A DNA stretch of 32,665 nucleotides from Clostridia bacterium (GCA_017631795.1 JAGBSO010000053.1:1-32665); one strand, 5' to 3'; counted from the stretch's first letter, positions 17,521 to 25,843 are shown. The notes: generated by a model not told the origin, from the letters alone. Made by a program: numbers and translations.

Positions 17521-19044
17521 TTATGTATTTTTTTTCACATCGAACCAGAACTCTACACCGTTATCATGATTTATTACTCCGTATTCCTGTTCATGGAGTT
17601 TCTGGATAGCAGCGACGATTGCAAGACCGAGTCCGAATCTGCCCTGTGCTCTTGACATTGCTTTATCTGCACGGTAGAAACTGTTCCAGATCTGATCAAT
17701 ATCTTTAGGAGCAATCCGTTCACCCGTATTGAAAATGCTGATGCGATAACGACCGTTATCAATTTCTTTTGCAGATGCTTTTATCAGCAATTCCGAATCA
17801 ACATGAGAAACAGCATTGGACATATAATTATTCACTACAGTTGAAAGAATAAACAAATCTCCGGATCCCATAATATCCTTATCTATATCATTAACGACCG
17901 ATATCCCTTTTTCACCGAGTATTGATTGATTTCTTTCAACCCAAGTTTCAACAATATCGTAAATATTGAATGTTTCAAACATGAGCTTATATTCGCCCGA
18001 CTCATATTTAATAATATCAAGCAGTTTCATCACAAGAGTGTTCATGCGCTCTGTTTCTGATATTATCGTATCACAATATTTTTTTGCAGTTTCAGGGTCT
18101 GACTCAAGAAAAACTTTAAGCCCTTCAGAATATCCCTGAATAATGGCAATCGGTGTTTTCAATTCATGAGATACACCTGAAATAAAGACCTGTCTCAATC
18201 TGTCAATGGTTTTTTCCTGCTCGATATCATCCTGCAGCTTTTCATTTTTCTGACGAAGGTCATCAAGAGACCTTTCAAGCGACTCGGACATTTCATTTAT
18301 GCTGTTTGCCAAAAGATCAATCTCTGCCACATTTCCGGGCTCACATTTCTGTGAAAAATCAAGAGCAGACATATTCTTGGTAATTTCGCTCATTTCTCCG
18401 AGAGGCTTTGTTATTCGTTTCACAATTATTGAAAATGCAATAAATCCGCAGGCAGATGCCAGTACAGCAACAATCGAAACAAATATAACCGCCAGCTTAG
18501 CATTATTATCAACTGTCGATTTAACTTTAAAAATCTTGATTGTAATGCCGGATTCCGTATCCCATGTACCTACCAGATATTCGGTATTTTTTGAGCCTTG
18601 TGTGTCACGACTGAGATTGAATGTATTGTTTGCAGCCTCTCCAAGGTCCATTATGATTTCATAATTTTTCTTTGCAGAATCAGGGATAACAAAAGTATTT
18701 TTTCCGTACGGAGGAGATGATAATTCACCTTTATATGATGAGGAATAAACAAATTCTTTGTCAGCAGAATAAATCTCCACTGTTATGGCATATTCTCTTT
18801 CTATACTGTCCATAACAGAAAAGAAATCATCACCTGAAGAATTATATGCTTCCTCTATTTCGTAATTTGCAAAAAAACTTTCAATACCTGCATGAGTCAG
18901 ATACAGTGCATCAAGACCTTTATATGTAAGAAAAATGATACTGATAATAATAAGCGTCAGAACAATTGCAATAATACGGATAAGTTTCTGACTCAACGGC
19001 ATCTTGCGTTTTTGTCTGATTTTCTGAACTTTTGCCATAATCAT
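17521..19044 (-). CDS. Two-component sensor histidine kinase
   Basis: The 507-aa kinase has two membrane helices (about 20-42 and 182-205) around an extracellular sensor region of about 140 residues. After these come a HAMP linker (about 206-258), a coiled segment, and a HisKA domain with the phosphorylated His at about 292 in GVSHELKTPIAI. The ATPase domain shows the N box NNYMSNAVSHV and the G2-type GRFGLGLAI. The start overlaps the response regulator stop (ATGA). A second ATG six bases on (MAKVQK) has GAGG 10 bases upstream and may be the real start. The signal is unknown. Confidence 0.95.
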   Translation of the reverse strand: MIMAKVQKIRQKRKMPLSQKLIRIIAIVLTLIIISIIFLTYKGLDALYLTHAGIESFFANYEIEEAYNSSGDDFFSVMDSIEREYAITVEIYSADKEFVYSSSYKGELSSPPYGKNTFVIPDSAKKNYEIIMDLGEAANNTFNLSRDTQGSKNTEYLVGTWDTESGITIKIFKVKSTVDNNAKLAVIFVSIVAVLASACGFIAFSIIVKRITKPLGEMSEITKNMSALDFSQKCEPGNVAEIDLLANSINEMSESLERSLDDLRQKNEKLQDDIEQEKTIDRLRQVFISGVSHELKTPIAIIQGYSEGLKVFLESDPETAKKYCDTIISETERMNTLVMKLLDIIKYESGEYKLMFETFNIYDIVETWVERNQSILGEKGISVVNDIDKDIMGSGDLFILSTVVNNYMSNAVSHVDSELLIKASAKEIDNGRYRISIFNTGERIAPKDIDQIWNSFYRADKAMSRAQGRFGLGLAIVAAIQKLHEQEYGVINHDNGVEFWFDVKKNT

Positions 19045-19715
19045 TCAGCCTCAATCTTGTAACCTGTTCCGTAAATTGTCTTTATGTGTTTAGCGCCCCA
19101 ATCGCCAAGCTTTGTACGGAGTCTTGCAACATGGGAATCAACCGTTCTCATATCACCTTCAAAATCAAAGCCCCAGATATCATCAAGCAACTGCTCTCTG
19201 GAGAATACTCTGCCCGGATTGGAAATAAGCTTGTAAAGAATACTGTATTCCTTAAGCGCAAGAACAACAGATTTGTCATATAAATATACATCATGTGCTT
19301 CGGCATCAAGTGTCAGATCACCGATTGTAAATCTTGTGGTCACAAGCTTTGCCTGATCACGACGCAGATGTGCTGCAACACGTTTCATAAGCACAGACGG
19401 ACTGCACGGTTTTATGACATAATCATCGGCACCGGCTTCAAAACCTGTGAGTTCATCAAATTCCTGGCTTCTTGCCGTAAGCATTATAACAGGAACATTG
19501 GATGTTTCTCTTATTGTTCTGCAGACTTCCCAACCGTCAATTTTGGGCATCATGATGTCAAGAATAATCAATGCTATATCAGGATTATTTCTGAACACAT
19601 CAAGAGCTTCTTCTCCGTCAGAAGCCGACAGAGGCTCATAACCTTCACGACGCAGAAAATCGCAAACAAGATTCATAATAAGTGCTTCATCATCCGCAAC
19701 AAGTATTTTTTTCAT
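19041..19715 (-). CDS. OmpR/PhoB family response regulator
   Basis: The 224-aa protein has a receiver domain (1-118) with acidic pocket Asp8-Asp9, phospho-acceptor Asp53 in LDIMMPK, Thr81 in MLTAR and Lys103. A winged-helix DNA-binding domain follows (about 130-222), ending in KTIYGTGYKIE. GAGGG lies 6 bases before the start. It is followed directly by its kinase and starts only 13 bases after the queT stop, with no promoter or terminator between. Transcription from the preQ1-controlled promoter is therefore likely to continue into the pair. Confidence 0.96.
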   Translation of the reverse strand: MKKILVADDEALIMNLVCDFLRREGYEPLSASDGEEALDVFRNNPDIALIILDIMMPKIDGWEVCRTIRETSNVPVIMLTARSQEFDELTGFEAGADDYVIKPCSPSVLMKRVAAHLRRDQAKLVTTRFTIGDLTLDAEAHDVYLYDKSVVLALKEYSILYKLISNPGRVFSREQLLDDIWGFDFEGDMRTVDSHVARLRTKLGDWGAKHIKTIYGTGYKIEAE

Positions 19716-19728
19716 CGTAATCCCTCAA

Positions 19729-20244
19729 TTATTGTATATTTGTGATTCTTTCAAATATTCTTGTTTTCTTTACAGCGCGTATAAAAGCAAGTCCGGCAAC
19801 AATACACATTACTGCCTGTCCGGCACCTACCTGCAGTGCCGATATAAAAAATATCTCTGCAGTTTTTCCTTCAAGGTACCATATTTCAAGTCCTATAATA
19901 ACTGCATTGAAAAGCACCGGCGGAATCGTTGCAAGCACGGGCATACCTTTAAACATTACATTTCTTACAGCATATGTAACAACAGAAGCAAGAAATGTTG
20001 CAAGAGTGCCGCACAGAATATCAATTATTCCGAACGGACTGGAAATGTTTGCTAAAAAGCAACCCAAAGTAAGTCCGGGTATTGCCGCAGGAGTAAAAAC
20101 CGGCAGAACTGTCAGTATTTCAGACAATCTGAACTGAACAGAGTTATACGCCAATCCCATCGCACTTGAAATATATGTAAGCGCAACATAAAGAGCTGCA
20201 ATAACAGCAGCCTGAGTGACAAACAATGTCATCTTTTTCTTCAA
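19729..20244 (-). CDS. queT: QueT-type ECF S component for queuosine precursor
   Basis: The 171-aa protein has about five to six membrane helices and the QueT-family hallmark VQFRLSEILTVLPVFTPAAIPGLTLGC-type stretch (residues about 36-62, quoted in part). QueT is the substrate-binding part of a group II ECF transporter importing preQ1 or a related deazapurine for tRNA queuosine synthesis. A preQ1-I riboswitch lies just upstream, in strong agreement. The start is taken as TTG at 20244, giving a MKKKMTLF N-terminus; ATG at 20232 is an alternative. It heads a unit with a response regulator and kinase. Confidence 0.92.
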   Translation of the reverse strand: MKKKMTLFVTQAAVIAALYVALTYISSAMGLAYNSVQFRLSEILTVLPVFTPAAIPGLTLGCFLANISSPFGIIDILCGTLATFLASVVTYAVRNVMFKGMPVLATIPPVLFNAVIIGLEIWYLEGKTAEIFFISALQVGAGQAVMCIVAGLAFIRAVKKTRIFERITNIQ

Positions 20245-20258
20245 TTTTCATTCTTCTT

Positions 20259-20298
20259 TCCGTAGTTTTATTTTTAGTCAGGATGGTTTCGAACTGAC
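20259..20298 (-). promoter_or_regulatory. preQ1-I riboswitch
   Basis: On the minus strand GTCAG-TTCGAAACCATC-CTGAC forms the 5-bp stem-loop, followed by the A-rich tail TAAAAATAAAACTACGGA that folds back as the pseudoknot. The end of the aptamer, ACTACGGA, overlaps the purine-rich region ahead of the queT start, so bound preQ1 would be expected to hide the ribosome-binding site. The size (about 40 nt) fits this smallest riboswitch class. Confidence 0.88.
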
Positions 20299-20306
20299 TG
20301 ATAAAT

Positions 20307-20335
20307 ATTTTATCAAAATTCAACATCAAAGTCAA
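20307..20335 (-). promoter_or_regulatory. queT promoter
   Basis: TTGACT (20330-20335) and TAAAAT (20307-20312) are 17 bases apart on the minus strand, placing the transcript start at the beginning of the preQ1 aptamer. Confidence 0.75.
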
Positions 20336-20438
20336 GATTATTATAAAAACAGACTTTTTATATTTCCACTTTTTACAGCATATTGTTTAAAATTTTTTAT
20401 ACTTTTTAAATTATTTTATAAATTTTAGATAAAATATC

Positions 20439-20467
20439 TTTACAAAATCAATTTTTCATGCTATAAT
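20439..20467 (+). promoter_or_regulatory. hpf promoter
   Basis: TTTACA (20439-20444) and TATAAT (20462-20467) are 17 bases apart. The transcript would begin near 20474, just before an 8-bp hairpin (CAGATGAA/TTCATCTG, 20478-20501) at its 5' end. Such a hairpin often protects mRNA from decay. Confidence 0.75.
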
Positions 20468-20527
20468 CAAATCGGATCAGATGAATAATTATTTTCATCT
20501 GAAATGTCCAGAAAAGGAGATGTAATT

Positions 20528-21055
20528 ATGAACATTACCATTATCGGACGCAAATGTTCTCCGAGAGAATCATTCAAAGAAAGAGCTGAAAAAAAACTGG
20601 CAAAAGTTGACCGTTTTTTCAGTGCAGAAGCTGATGCAAAAATCACTGCTACTGTTGAAAAATCTTATCAGATTGTTGAAATCACGGTAACTTCAGACGG
20701 AATGTTTTTCAGAGCTCAGGAAAAAGCAGATACAATTGATGATGCACTCGATAAATGTATCGACAATCTTATCCGCAGAATCCGTAAAAACAAGACAAAG
20801 CTTGAAAAACGACTGAAAGATGTTGCATTTGACAGTTTTGCTTCTGAAGAAGAGATTCCCGAAGAAACAGACTTTGAAATTGTTCGCACAAAAGCTGTTG
20901 CAGTCAAACCACAGAGTGTTGAAGAAGCAATTCTTCAGATGAATATGCTCGGTCATGAGTTCTATATGTTCACAAACTCAGCAACAGACCTTATTTCTCT
21001 TGTTTATAAAAGACAGGATGGCGGTTACGGTCTTCTGGAGCCTGCTGCCGAATAA
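20528..21055 (+). CDS. hpf: Ribosome hibernation promoting factor, long form
   Basis: The 175-aa protein binds 30S subunits and drives formation of inactive 100S dimers in slow growth. The N-terminal S30AE domain (about 1-100) begins MNITIIGRKC and carries RIRKNKTKLEKR. The C-terminal dimerisation domain (about 118-175) holds EAILQMNMLGHEFYMFTNS and the ending VYKRQDGGYGLLEP, the mark of the long type. The start is set at 20528 by AAGGAG 8 bases upstream; an in-frame ATG at 20504 lies before that site and is rejected. It is monocistronic, with its own promoter and terminator. Confidence 0.96.
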   Translation: MNITIIGRKCSPRESFKERAEKKLAKVDRFFSAEADAKITATVEKSYQIVEITVTSDGMFFRAQEKADTIDDALDKCIDNLIRRIRKNKTKLEKRLKDVAFDSFASEEEIPEETDFEIVRTKAVAVKPQSVEEAILQMNMLGHEFYMFTNSATDLISLVYKRQDGGYGLLEPAAE

Positions 21056-21064
21056 ACCTAAAAT

Positions 21065-21105
21065 ATACCCCCCCTATGGATACCTCAATCCATAGGGGTA
21101 TTTTT
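21065..21105 (+). terminator. Terminator shared by hpf and gpr
   Basis: CCCCTATGGAT (21071-21081) and ATCCATAGGGG (21088-21098) form an 11-bp stem, followed by TATTTTT on the + strand. A run of seven Cs gives three extra unpaired bases. It lies between convergent genes and overlaps the gpr stop codon. Confidence 0.88.
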
Positions 21106-21982
21106 ACAAATTCAATATTGCCATTTCCTGCGGTGTCAATGCAGGTTGCAAGGCAAGATTAACACCCAGAGAAATCAATCTTCCAGCTCGTTTTGTAATA
21201 AGATCTGCTTCCCTTGACGCAACAATATATTCTTTGTATTTTTCAGCTTCTGAAATATCAAGAGAATAAGCCAAATCATCAAGCAGATTTTTAGCAACTG
21301 TAAAAGCGCTTATAACAGTCGGCACACCGATTGCAACAACAGGAATCCCCAGAGTTTTGCTGCTGATTTCCTTTCTTCTGTTCCCTACTCCCGAACCCGG
21401 TGAAATTCCCGTATCGGAAAGCTGAACTGTATTACCGAGCCTTGAAATATCAAGTGCAGCAAGTGCATCTGCAACTATTATGCACGACGGTCTGATTTTT
21501 TCAGCGACACTTTCAATAATCTCAAAAGCTTCAATGCCTGTCTGCCCTAAAACACCCGGTGCAACAGAAGCAACAGAACGGAGATTTTCAAATCCCATAG
21601 ACCGGGAAAGTTCTTTACTTATATGTCTTGTAACAAAAATGCCGTCTGCGAACTCTGGTCCTAACGCATCGGCTGTGAGTTCCCTGTTGCCGAGTCCAAC
21701 CGTCAGGACTGTTCCGTCCTCAGGTATCAGCGAACGGATTTCCGTAACAAGCATATCCAGTCTGCCGTCAAGCAACTCAAAGTCCGTGGAAAAAGACGGT
21801 ACGTCAACTGTAATATATCTGCCTTTCGGTTTTCCGATTGCGTTCTCTCCGTTTTCATTAACAATTCTGATTTCCGTTACTGTTGAAATTTTATTTCCCC
21901 TGATATGCTGTTCAATACCGTCAGGAAGGTCGGTTCCATGAGAAAAACTTCTCTCAACAGCAAGATCTGTTCTGAAATCCAT
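21104..21982 (-). CDS. gpr: GPR germination protease
   Basis: This spore endopeptidase degrades the small acid-soluble DNA-binding proteins during germination. The 292-aa form begins MDFRTDLAVE, typical of the family pro-region. The conserved parts TVGLGNRELTADALGPEFAD, VAPGVLGQTGIEA and the PGSGVGNRRKEIS segment are intact (about residues 95-240). Start 21982 is chosen over the ATG at 21994 because GGTGATG just before it can act as ribosome-binding site. It stands next to divergent rpsT, a common clostridial arrangement. A possible forespore promoter is given separately. Confidence 0.95.
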   Translation of the reverse strand: MDFRTDLAVERSFSHGTDLPDGIEQHIRGNKISTVTEIRIVNENGENAIGKPKGRYITVDVPSFSTDFELLDGRLDMLVTEIRSLIPEDGTVLTVGLGNRELTADALGPEFADGIFVTRHISKELSRSMGFENLRSVASVAPGVLGQTGIEAFEIIESVAEKIRPSCIIVADALAALDISRLGNTVQLSDTGISPGSGVGNRRKEISSKTLGIPVVAIGVPTVISAFTVAKNLLDDLAYSLDISEAEKYKEYIVASREADLITKRAGRLISLGVNLALQPALTPQEMAILNL

Positions 21983-21997
21983 AATCATCACCATAAA

Positions 21998-22026
21998 AAG
22001 TTTGCGAAAGAAGAATATTTTTATGC
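21998..22026 (-). promoter_or_regulatory. Possible sigma-G/F promoter of gpr
   Basis: On the minus strand GCATA (22022-22026) and CAAACTT (21998-22004) are 17 bases apart, close to the forespore sigma pattern. The transcript start would be only about 10 bases before the start codon, so the match is tentative. Confidence 0.3.
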
Positions 22027-22119
22027 AAAAAATGTTCAGATTTTTTTTAAAAGATATTGCTTTTTTTTACAATACATGATATTATAATAACCTGTATGGA
22101 CCATAAAGGAGGTGCGGGT

Positions 22120-22383
22120 ATGCCTAACATTAAATCAGCTAAAAAGCGTGTAATCGTAAATCAGACAAAGGCTCAGAGAAACAGATCTGCTAACACAGCT
22201 CTCAAGACAGCTATCAAAAAGGCTGTTGTAGCTATTGATACAAACGCTGCAGACAAAGCTGAAGTTGTTAAAGCAGCAGAAAAGAAGATCGACCAGGCAG
22301 TAGCTAAGGGACTTCTTCACAAGAACAACGCTGCTCGTAAAAAGTCAGCTCTTGCAGTAAAGCTTAACAAATCAAACGGTTAA
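22120..22383 (+). CDS. rpsT: 30S ribosomal protein S20
   Basis: The 87-aa basic protein begins MPNIKSAKKRV and is almost all helix, as in S20, which binds 16S rRNA at the 5' domain during early 30S assembly. AAAGGAGG lies 8 bases before the ATG; an open frame runs upstream to 22057 but includes the promoter region and is not coding. A TATAAT -10 lies at 22083-22088 with no clear -35. Codon choice is more biased than in neighbouring genes (many AAG and GCT codons), as expected for an abundant protein. Confidence 0.97.
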   Translation: MPNIKSAKKRVIVNQTKAQRNRSANTALKTAIKKAVVAIDTNAADKAEVVKAAEKKIDQAVAKGLLHKNNAARKKSALAVKLNKSNG

Positions 22384-22433
22384 TCCGTGGTTGTAAGTAA
22401 ATTATCATTTTATCAACGGAAGGATGGGTATCC

Positions 22434-22610
22434 ATGAAAAAAGTTTTGAAGATTTTAGCAATCGTTGCTGCTATTGCTGGTGCTTGCGCAGCTGTATATG
22501 TAATAGTAACAAAATTTATGGAAAAGAAACAGAGAATCGGTAACACAGAAGAAAACTATGTATCATGCTCATGCTGCGAAGATGAGTTTGTAACCGAAAC
22601 TGTAGCCTAA
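22434..22610 (+). CDS. 58-aa membrane peptide with CSCC motif
   Basis: A short gene lies 50 bases after rpsT on the same strand. It has GGAAGG about 10 bases before its ATG and ends just before the shared terminator. The product has a basic start (MKKVLK), one membrane helix (about residues 7-26), a basic stretch (KFMEKKQR) and an acidic tail with CSCCEDEF at 45-52. I know no name for it. The charge pattern suggests a single-pass protein with the tail in the cytoplasm, and the cysteines could bind metal. The frame, ribosome-binding site and terminator support a real gene, co-transcribed with rpsT. Confidence 0.75.
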   Translation: MKKVLKILAIVAAIAGACAAVYVIVTKFMEKKQRIGNTEENYVSCSCCEDEFVTETVA

Positions 22611-22635
22611 ACCGTAAATCAAGTTGATAAAAAAC

Positions 22636-22657
22636 AAAGGACTCTTTCGAGTCCTTT
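22636..22657 (+). terminator. Bidirectional terminator after the rpsT unit
   Basis: AAAGGACTC (22636-22644) pairs with GAGTCCTTT (22649-22657) around TTTC. T-rich tails exist on both strands, so it can serve the rpsT unit (+) and the darA unit (-). Confidence 0.9.
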
Positions 22658-22677
22658 TTCTTTTTGCTTTTTTCTTA

Positions 22678-23004
22678 TCAGAACTTATCCATACTCTCAA
22701 CATTGAGAACGAATACTGTTGCACCACCGACGGTAACTTCCTTTTCCATTTCGCCTTCCTGGAAGCCGTAGCCGAATGAATTATTTGTATTTACAGTGTG
22801 TGTTCTCTTCTGTGAATACTTTGAAACAATTTCCTTTACCTTTTCTACCTGATCATCTTCAGCACCTATAAGGTATGTTGTGTTTCCGATCATAAGAAAT
22901 CCGCCTGTTGTTGAAAGCTTTGTCACAAAGAATTTGTGTCTTGTCAGGGCAGATGATACTGCCATGCTGTCATCATTATTTACAATTGCTATTACAAGTT
23001 TCAT
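22678..23004 (-). CDS. darA: PII-like cyclic-di-AMP receptor
   Basis: The 108-aa protein belongs to the DarA/PstA family (formerly DUF970), trimeric signalling proteins that bind c-di-AMP. The diagnostic motif TTGGFLMIGNTTYLIG is at about 33-48, and the C-terminal EVTVGGATVFVLNVE strand is present. AGGAG lies 8 bases before the chosen ATG; a GTG three codons earlier overlaps that site. It is last of three genes starting with an ABC exporter. Linkage to a transporter hints that c-di-AMP could influence it, but DarA targets are generally unknown. Confidence 0.93.
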   Translation of the reverse strand: MKLVIAIVNNDDSMAVSSALTRHKFFVTKLSTTGGFLMIGNTTYLIGAEDDQVEKVKEIVSKYSQKRTHTVNTNNSFGYGFQEGEMEKEVTVGGATVFVLNVESMDKF

Positions 23005-23020
23005 ATTTGTCACTCCTGAA

Positions 23021-23512
23021 TTAAAGATTTGGAATAATCATCTTCTGGCTCTTTTTATCAAGCTCAAGAAGATTGGGAATTTCATATCTGTTGTCATTTG
23101 CATCCTTGATAAGAACACGATTATCAAACAGCGGTTTGACAGCTGTAAGATGATTTCTTATCTCAAATTTTACAATGCCCTTATCTGTTTCTGCAGTCCA
23201 CATCCAGATTTTGAACTTTTCACTCATTTCAATAAATCGTGTAATTCTGGGCATCATATAATACTCTTCAAGACAGCTCTTGACAGCATCTCTTGACTGA
23301 GCATCAAGATTATCAACATCTCTTATCATTGCCTGCTCATTGCCCTCACTGTCAAGCACTGCAATATATTTATACTTACCGCTGACAGGGAACATTCTGC
23401 GAAGCTCCATATCTTCGAATTTCTCACCGGTGTGATAGAATTCCATATCAACAAAGATTTTATCTTTGACCCTGAAACGGACTTCGGGACCATCAATATA
23501 TCTTAATATCAT
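23021..23512 (-). CDS. DUF1854 family protein
   Basis: The 163-aa protein has no signal peptide or membrane helix. It carries the DUF1854 pattern: MFPVS...YKYIAVLDSEGNE in the first half and IPNLLELDKKSQKMI at the end. The family is known from gene neighbourhoods with ABC exporters whose N-terminus carries an extra soluble domain, exactly as here. It starts 15 bases after the ABC gene stops. A role as an accessory or regulatory subunit of the exporter is an inference. Function and substrate are not known. Confidence 0.75.
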   Translation of the reverse strand: MILRYIDGPEVRFRVKDKIFVDMEFYHTGEKFEDMELRRMFPVSGKYKYIAVLDSEGNEQAMIRDVDNLDAQSRDAVKSCLEEYYMMPRITRFIEMSEKFKIWMWTAETDKGIVKFEIRNHLTAVKPLFDNRVLIKDANDNRYEIPNLLELDKKSQKMIIPNL

Positions 23513-23527
23513 CTTTTCAGTCCCTCC

Positions 23528-25777
23528 TTATTCAAAGTTTTCGGATTCTTTTTCCTTGAGCAACTGTTCACTCATGGACTGAATCTGAACGAGCTTATAA
23601 TATTTACCTTTACGTTTGAGAAGGTCATCGGGATGACCGCATTCAATAATTTCGCCTTTATCAACAACAACAATCTTATTTGCCTTACGGAGTGTTGACA
23701 GACGATGTGCAATCATAAGAGTTGTTCTGCCTCTTATGAGCTTTTCAATAGCACCCTGGATAAGAAACTCTGTTTCCGAGTCAACAGCAGCTGTAGCTTC
23801 GTCAAAAATAAGAATTCCGGGGTTTTTAAGAACAGCTCTTGCAATTGAAACTCGCTGTTTTTCACCGCCTGAAAGACCGACACCTCTCTCACCGAGCATT
23901 GTGTCATAAGCATCGGGCATTTTTGAAATAAATGTATGTGCATTTGCGATTTCCGCAGCATGAAGAACTGATTCAACATGAACATCACCGCAGCCGTATG
24001 CAATATTATTGAAGACTGTATCACGGAACATAAGAGGTTCCTGCTGAACAAAACCGATCTGTGAACGGAAATAGCTCATATCAATATCTTTGATATTTTT
24101 GCCATCTATAAAAATCTCACCCTCATAATCATCATAATAACGCATTATAAGATTGATAAGAGTTGATTTACCTGAACCTGTTGTACCAACAATACCGACA
24201 ATGTCACCGGGTTCAATTGTAAGATTGATATTGCTGAGAACTTTCTTTGAACGGTCAAAAGAAAAGTTGACATTCTTAAATTCAATCTTACCCTGAAGAG
24301 GTTCTTCATCCTTGAACTTACCGAAATTACTTTCAGGCTCAGCATCAAGAATATCAAGAATCTTTTCTGCAGATGCAATTGCGTTTTCGTATGAGTCTGA
24401 AAGGTTTGCAAAGAAGTTTACGGGATTATAGAATGTTGCAGCATAAGAAATGAATGAAACGAGAATACCTGCAGAAACACCGTAGCTGCCGTCAATAACC
24501 CATTTACCTCCGATACCCCATATAAGGAGTGAACCGCATGTTACAAAGAATGTGATGAGAGTGGGGAAAATTGCAGCATAAAGACCTGCGTGCATATCTT
24601 CTTTTTTCCACTCATCGCAATATCTTGCAAATTTTCTGATAACAGATTCTTCGTTTGAAAATGCTTTTATAACACGGACACCGGGAATTGTGTCTGACAG
24701 CATTGTTGAAATTGAAGAGCTTCTTCTCCACAATCTTCTGTACTTGGGGCCTACAATTTTACCGAATCTTCTTGCTATGATAACAACAATCGGTACTGGA
24801 CAAAGTGCAAGAAGTGCCATCTGCCAGTTGAGAGAAAACATGATTGCGATAATTCCCACAAGAGTGAAAAACTGAACAATTGCTTCCTGTGTTATGCGCA
24901 GAATAAACTGCTGTACTGTTGCAGTGTCTGAGTTGACACGGTTGATAACAGCACCTGTTGAAGTCTTGTCATAGAATTTCATGGGAAGATACTGTGCTTT
25001 TGCAAAAATATCCTTTTTAAGACCTGTTATAATGCTGTCACTTGCAAGTCTGAGTCTGTACTGCCTGAAACCTGCAACAACATACTGCACGATATACAGT
25101 GAAACAAGGAAAATGACAACTTTCAGAAGTTTGTTCATATCCCTTGACGGAAGGATTTCATCAACCATCATACTTGTTATGTAAGTGGGAATAAGTGAAA
25201 GTCCTGTTGTGAATGCGGAAAGAATAATACAAAGCACAAGATTCCACTTCTGAGGAAGAACATACTTGAGAAGTTTTGAGAATGTTTTTGTCTTACCCTC
25301 ACAATTGATACACGGTGCATCGGGATGAGGTAATTTTCTTCCGCATTTGGGACAGAAACTTCTCATTTTTTCATAGGTTGACTGGACAGCTTCAAGAAGC
25401 TTATCGGTATAACCGCCGTCACGCACATCTTCCATGTAGATTGCCGCAGCATCACCAAGGTCAGCTGCCGCATAAGAAAAACGGATAAGATTGTGCCACT
25501 TTCCGTCATTGTCTTTTATACGGAACATTGCGTTACCGTAAAGACGTTTGACCTTTGCTCTGATTATTGACTCATAATCAACTGTTTTACAGCCGTTTTC
25601 ATAAGTCTCATCAAAAGCCACTACCCTGTCTCTTCCGAAAACAAGAGCAGATGTGCCGTAAGTGCCGTCCATTTTAAGGTCACCCACAACTGCAAAAAGA
25701 ACATTATCGTCGCCGAGAATTTCTTTTGCCTTTCTGTTCATTTCGTCAGACAGAGGACAGTTTGACATAAATTTCAT
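23528..25777 (-). CDS. ABC exporter with N-terminal soluble domain and zinc ribbon
   Basis: The 749-aa protein fuses three parts. Residues about 1-130 form a soluble beta-rich domain of unknown role. Residues about 135-160 hold a zinc ribbon, CPKCGRKLPHPDAPCINC. Next come six membrane helices (about 170-450) and an ATPase domain with Walker A GTTGSGKST, signature LSGGEKQR and Walker B ILIFDEAT. It is a half-size exporter of the MsbA/LmrA type that would act as a homodimer. The start is ATG at 25777, 9 bases after GGGGG; an upstream TTG overlaps that site. It leads an operon with a DUF1854 protein and DarA. The substrate is unknown. Confidence 0.92.
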   Translation of the reverse strand: MKFMSNCPLSDEMNRKAKEILGDDNVLFAVVGDLKMDGTYGTSALVFGRDRVVAFDETYENGCKTVDYESIIRAKVKRLYGNAMFRIKDNDGKWHNLIRFSYAAADLGDAAAIYMEDVRDGGYTDKLLEAVQSTYEKMRSFCPKCGRKLPHPDAPCINCEGKTKTFSKLLKYVLPQKWNLVLCIILSAFTTGLSLIPTYITSMMVDEILPSRDMNKLLKVVIFLVSLYIVQYVVAGFRQYRLRLASDSIITGLKKDIFAKAQYLPMKFYDKTSTGAVINRVNSDTATVQQFILRITQEAIVQFFTLVGIIAIMFSLNWQMALLALCPVPIVVIIARRFGKIVGPKYRRLWRRSSSISTMLSDTIPGVRVIKAFSNEESVIRKFARYCDEWKKEDMHAGLYAAIFPTLITFFVTCGSLLIWGIGGKWVIDGSYGVSAGILVSFISYAATFYNPVNFFANLSDSYENAIASAEKILDILDAEPESNFGKFKDEEPLQGKIEFKNVNFSFDRSKKVLSNINLTIEPGDIVGIVGTTGSGKSTLINLIMRYYDDYEGEIFIDGKNIKDIDMSYFRSQIGFVQQEPLMFRDTVFNNIAYGCGDVHVESVLHAAEIANAHTFISKMPDAYDTMLGERGVGLSGGEKQRVSIARAVLKNPGILIFDEATAAVDSETEFLIQGAIEKLIRGRTTLMIAHRLSTLRKANKIVVVDKGEIIECGHPDDLLKRKGKYYKLVQIQSMSEQLLKEKESENFE

Positions 25778-25814
25778 AAAAAACAACCCCCTTACAAAAG
25801 GTTTTTACAAGTGG

Positions 25815-25843
25815 ATTATAAAATTATTCAGACAAAAAATCAA
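25815..25843 (-). promoter_or_regulatory. Promoter of the ABC-DUF1854-darA operon
   Basis: TTGATT (25838-25843) and TATAAT (25815-25820) are 17 bases apart on the minus strand, 38 bases before the start codon. Confidence 0.75.

Noticed and set aside
20400..20527. raiA-type structured RNA ahead of hpf
   Set aside because: The leader is only about 55 nt after the promoter and holds one small hairpin, too short for that RNA.
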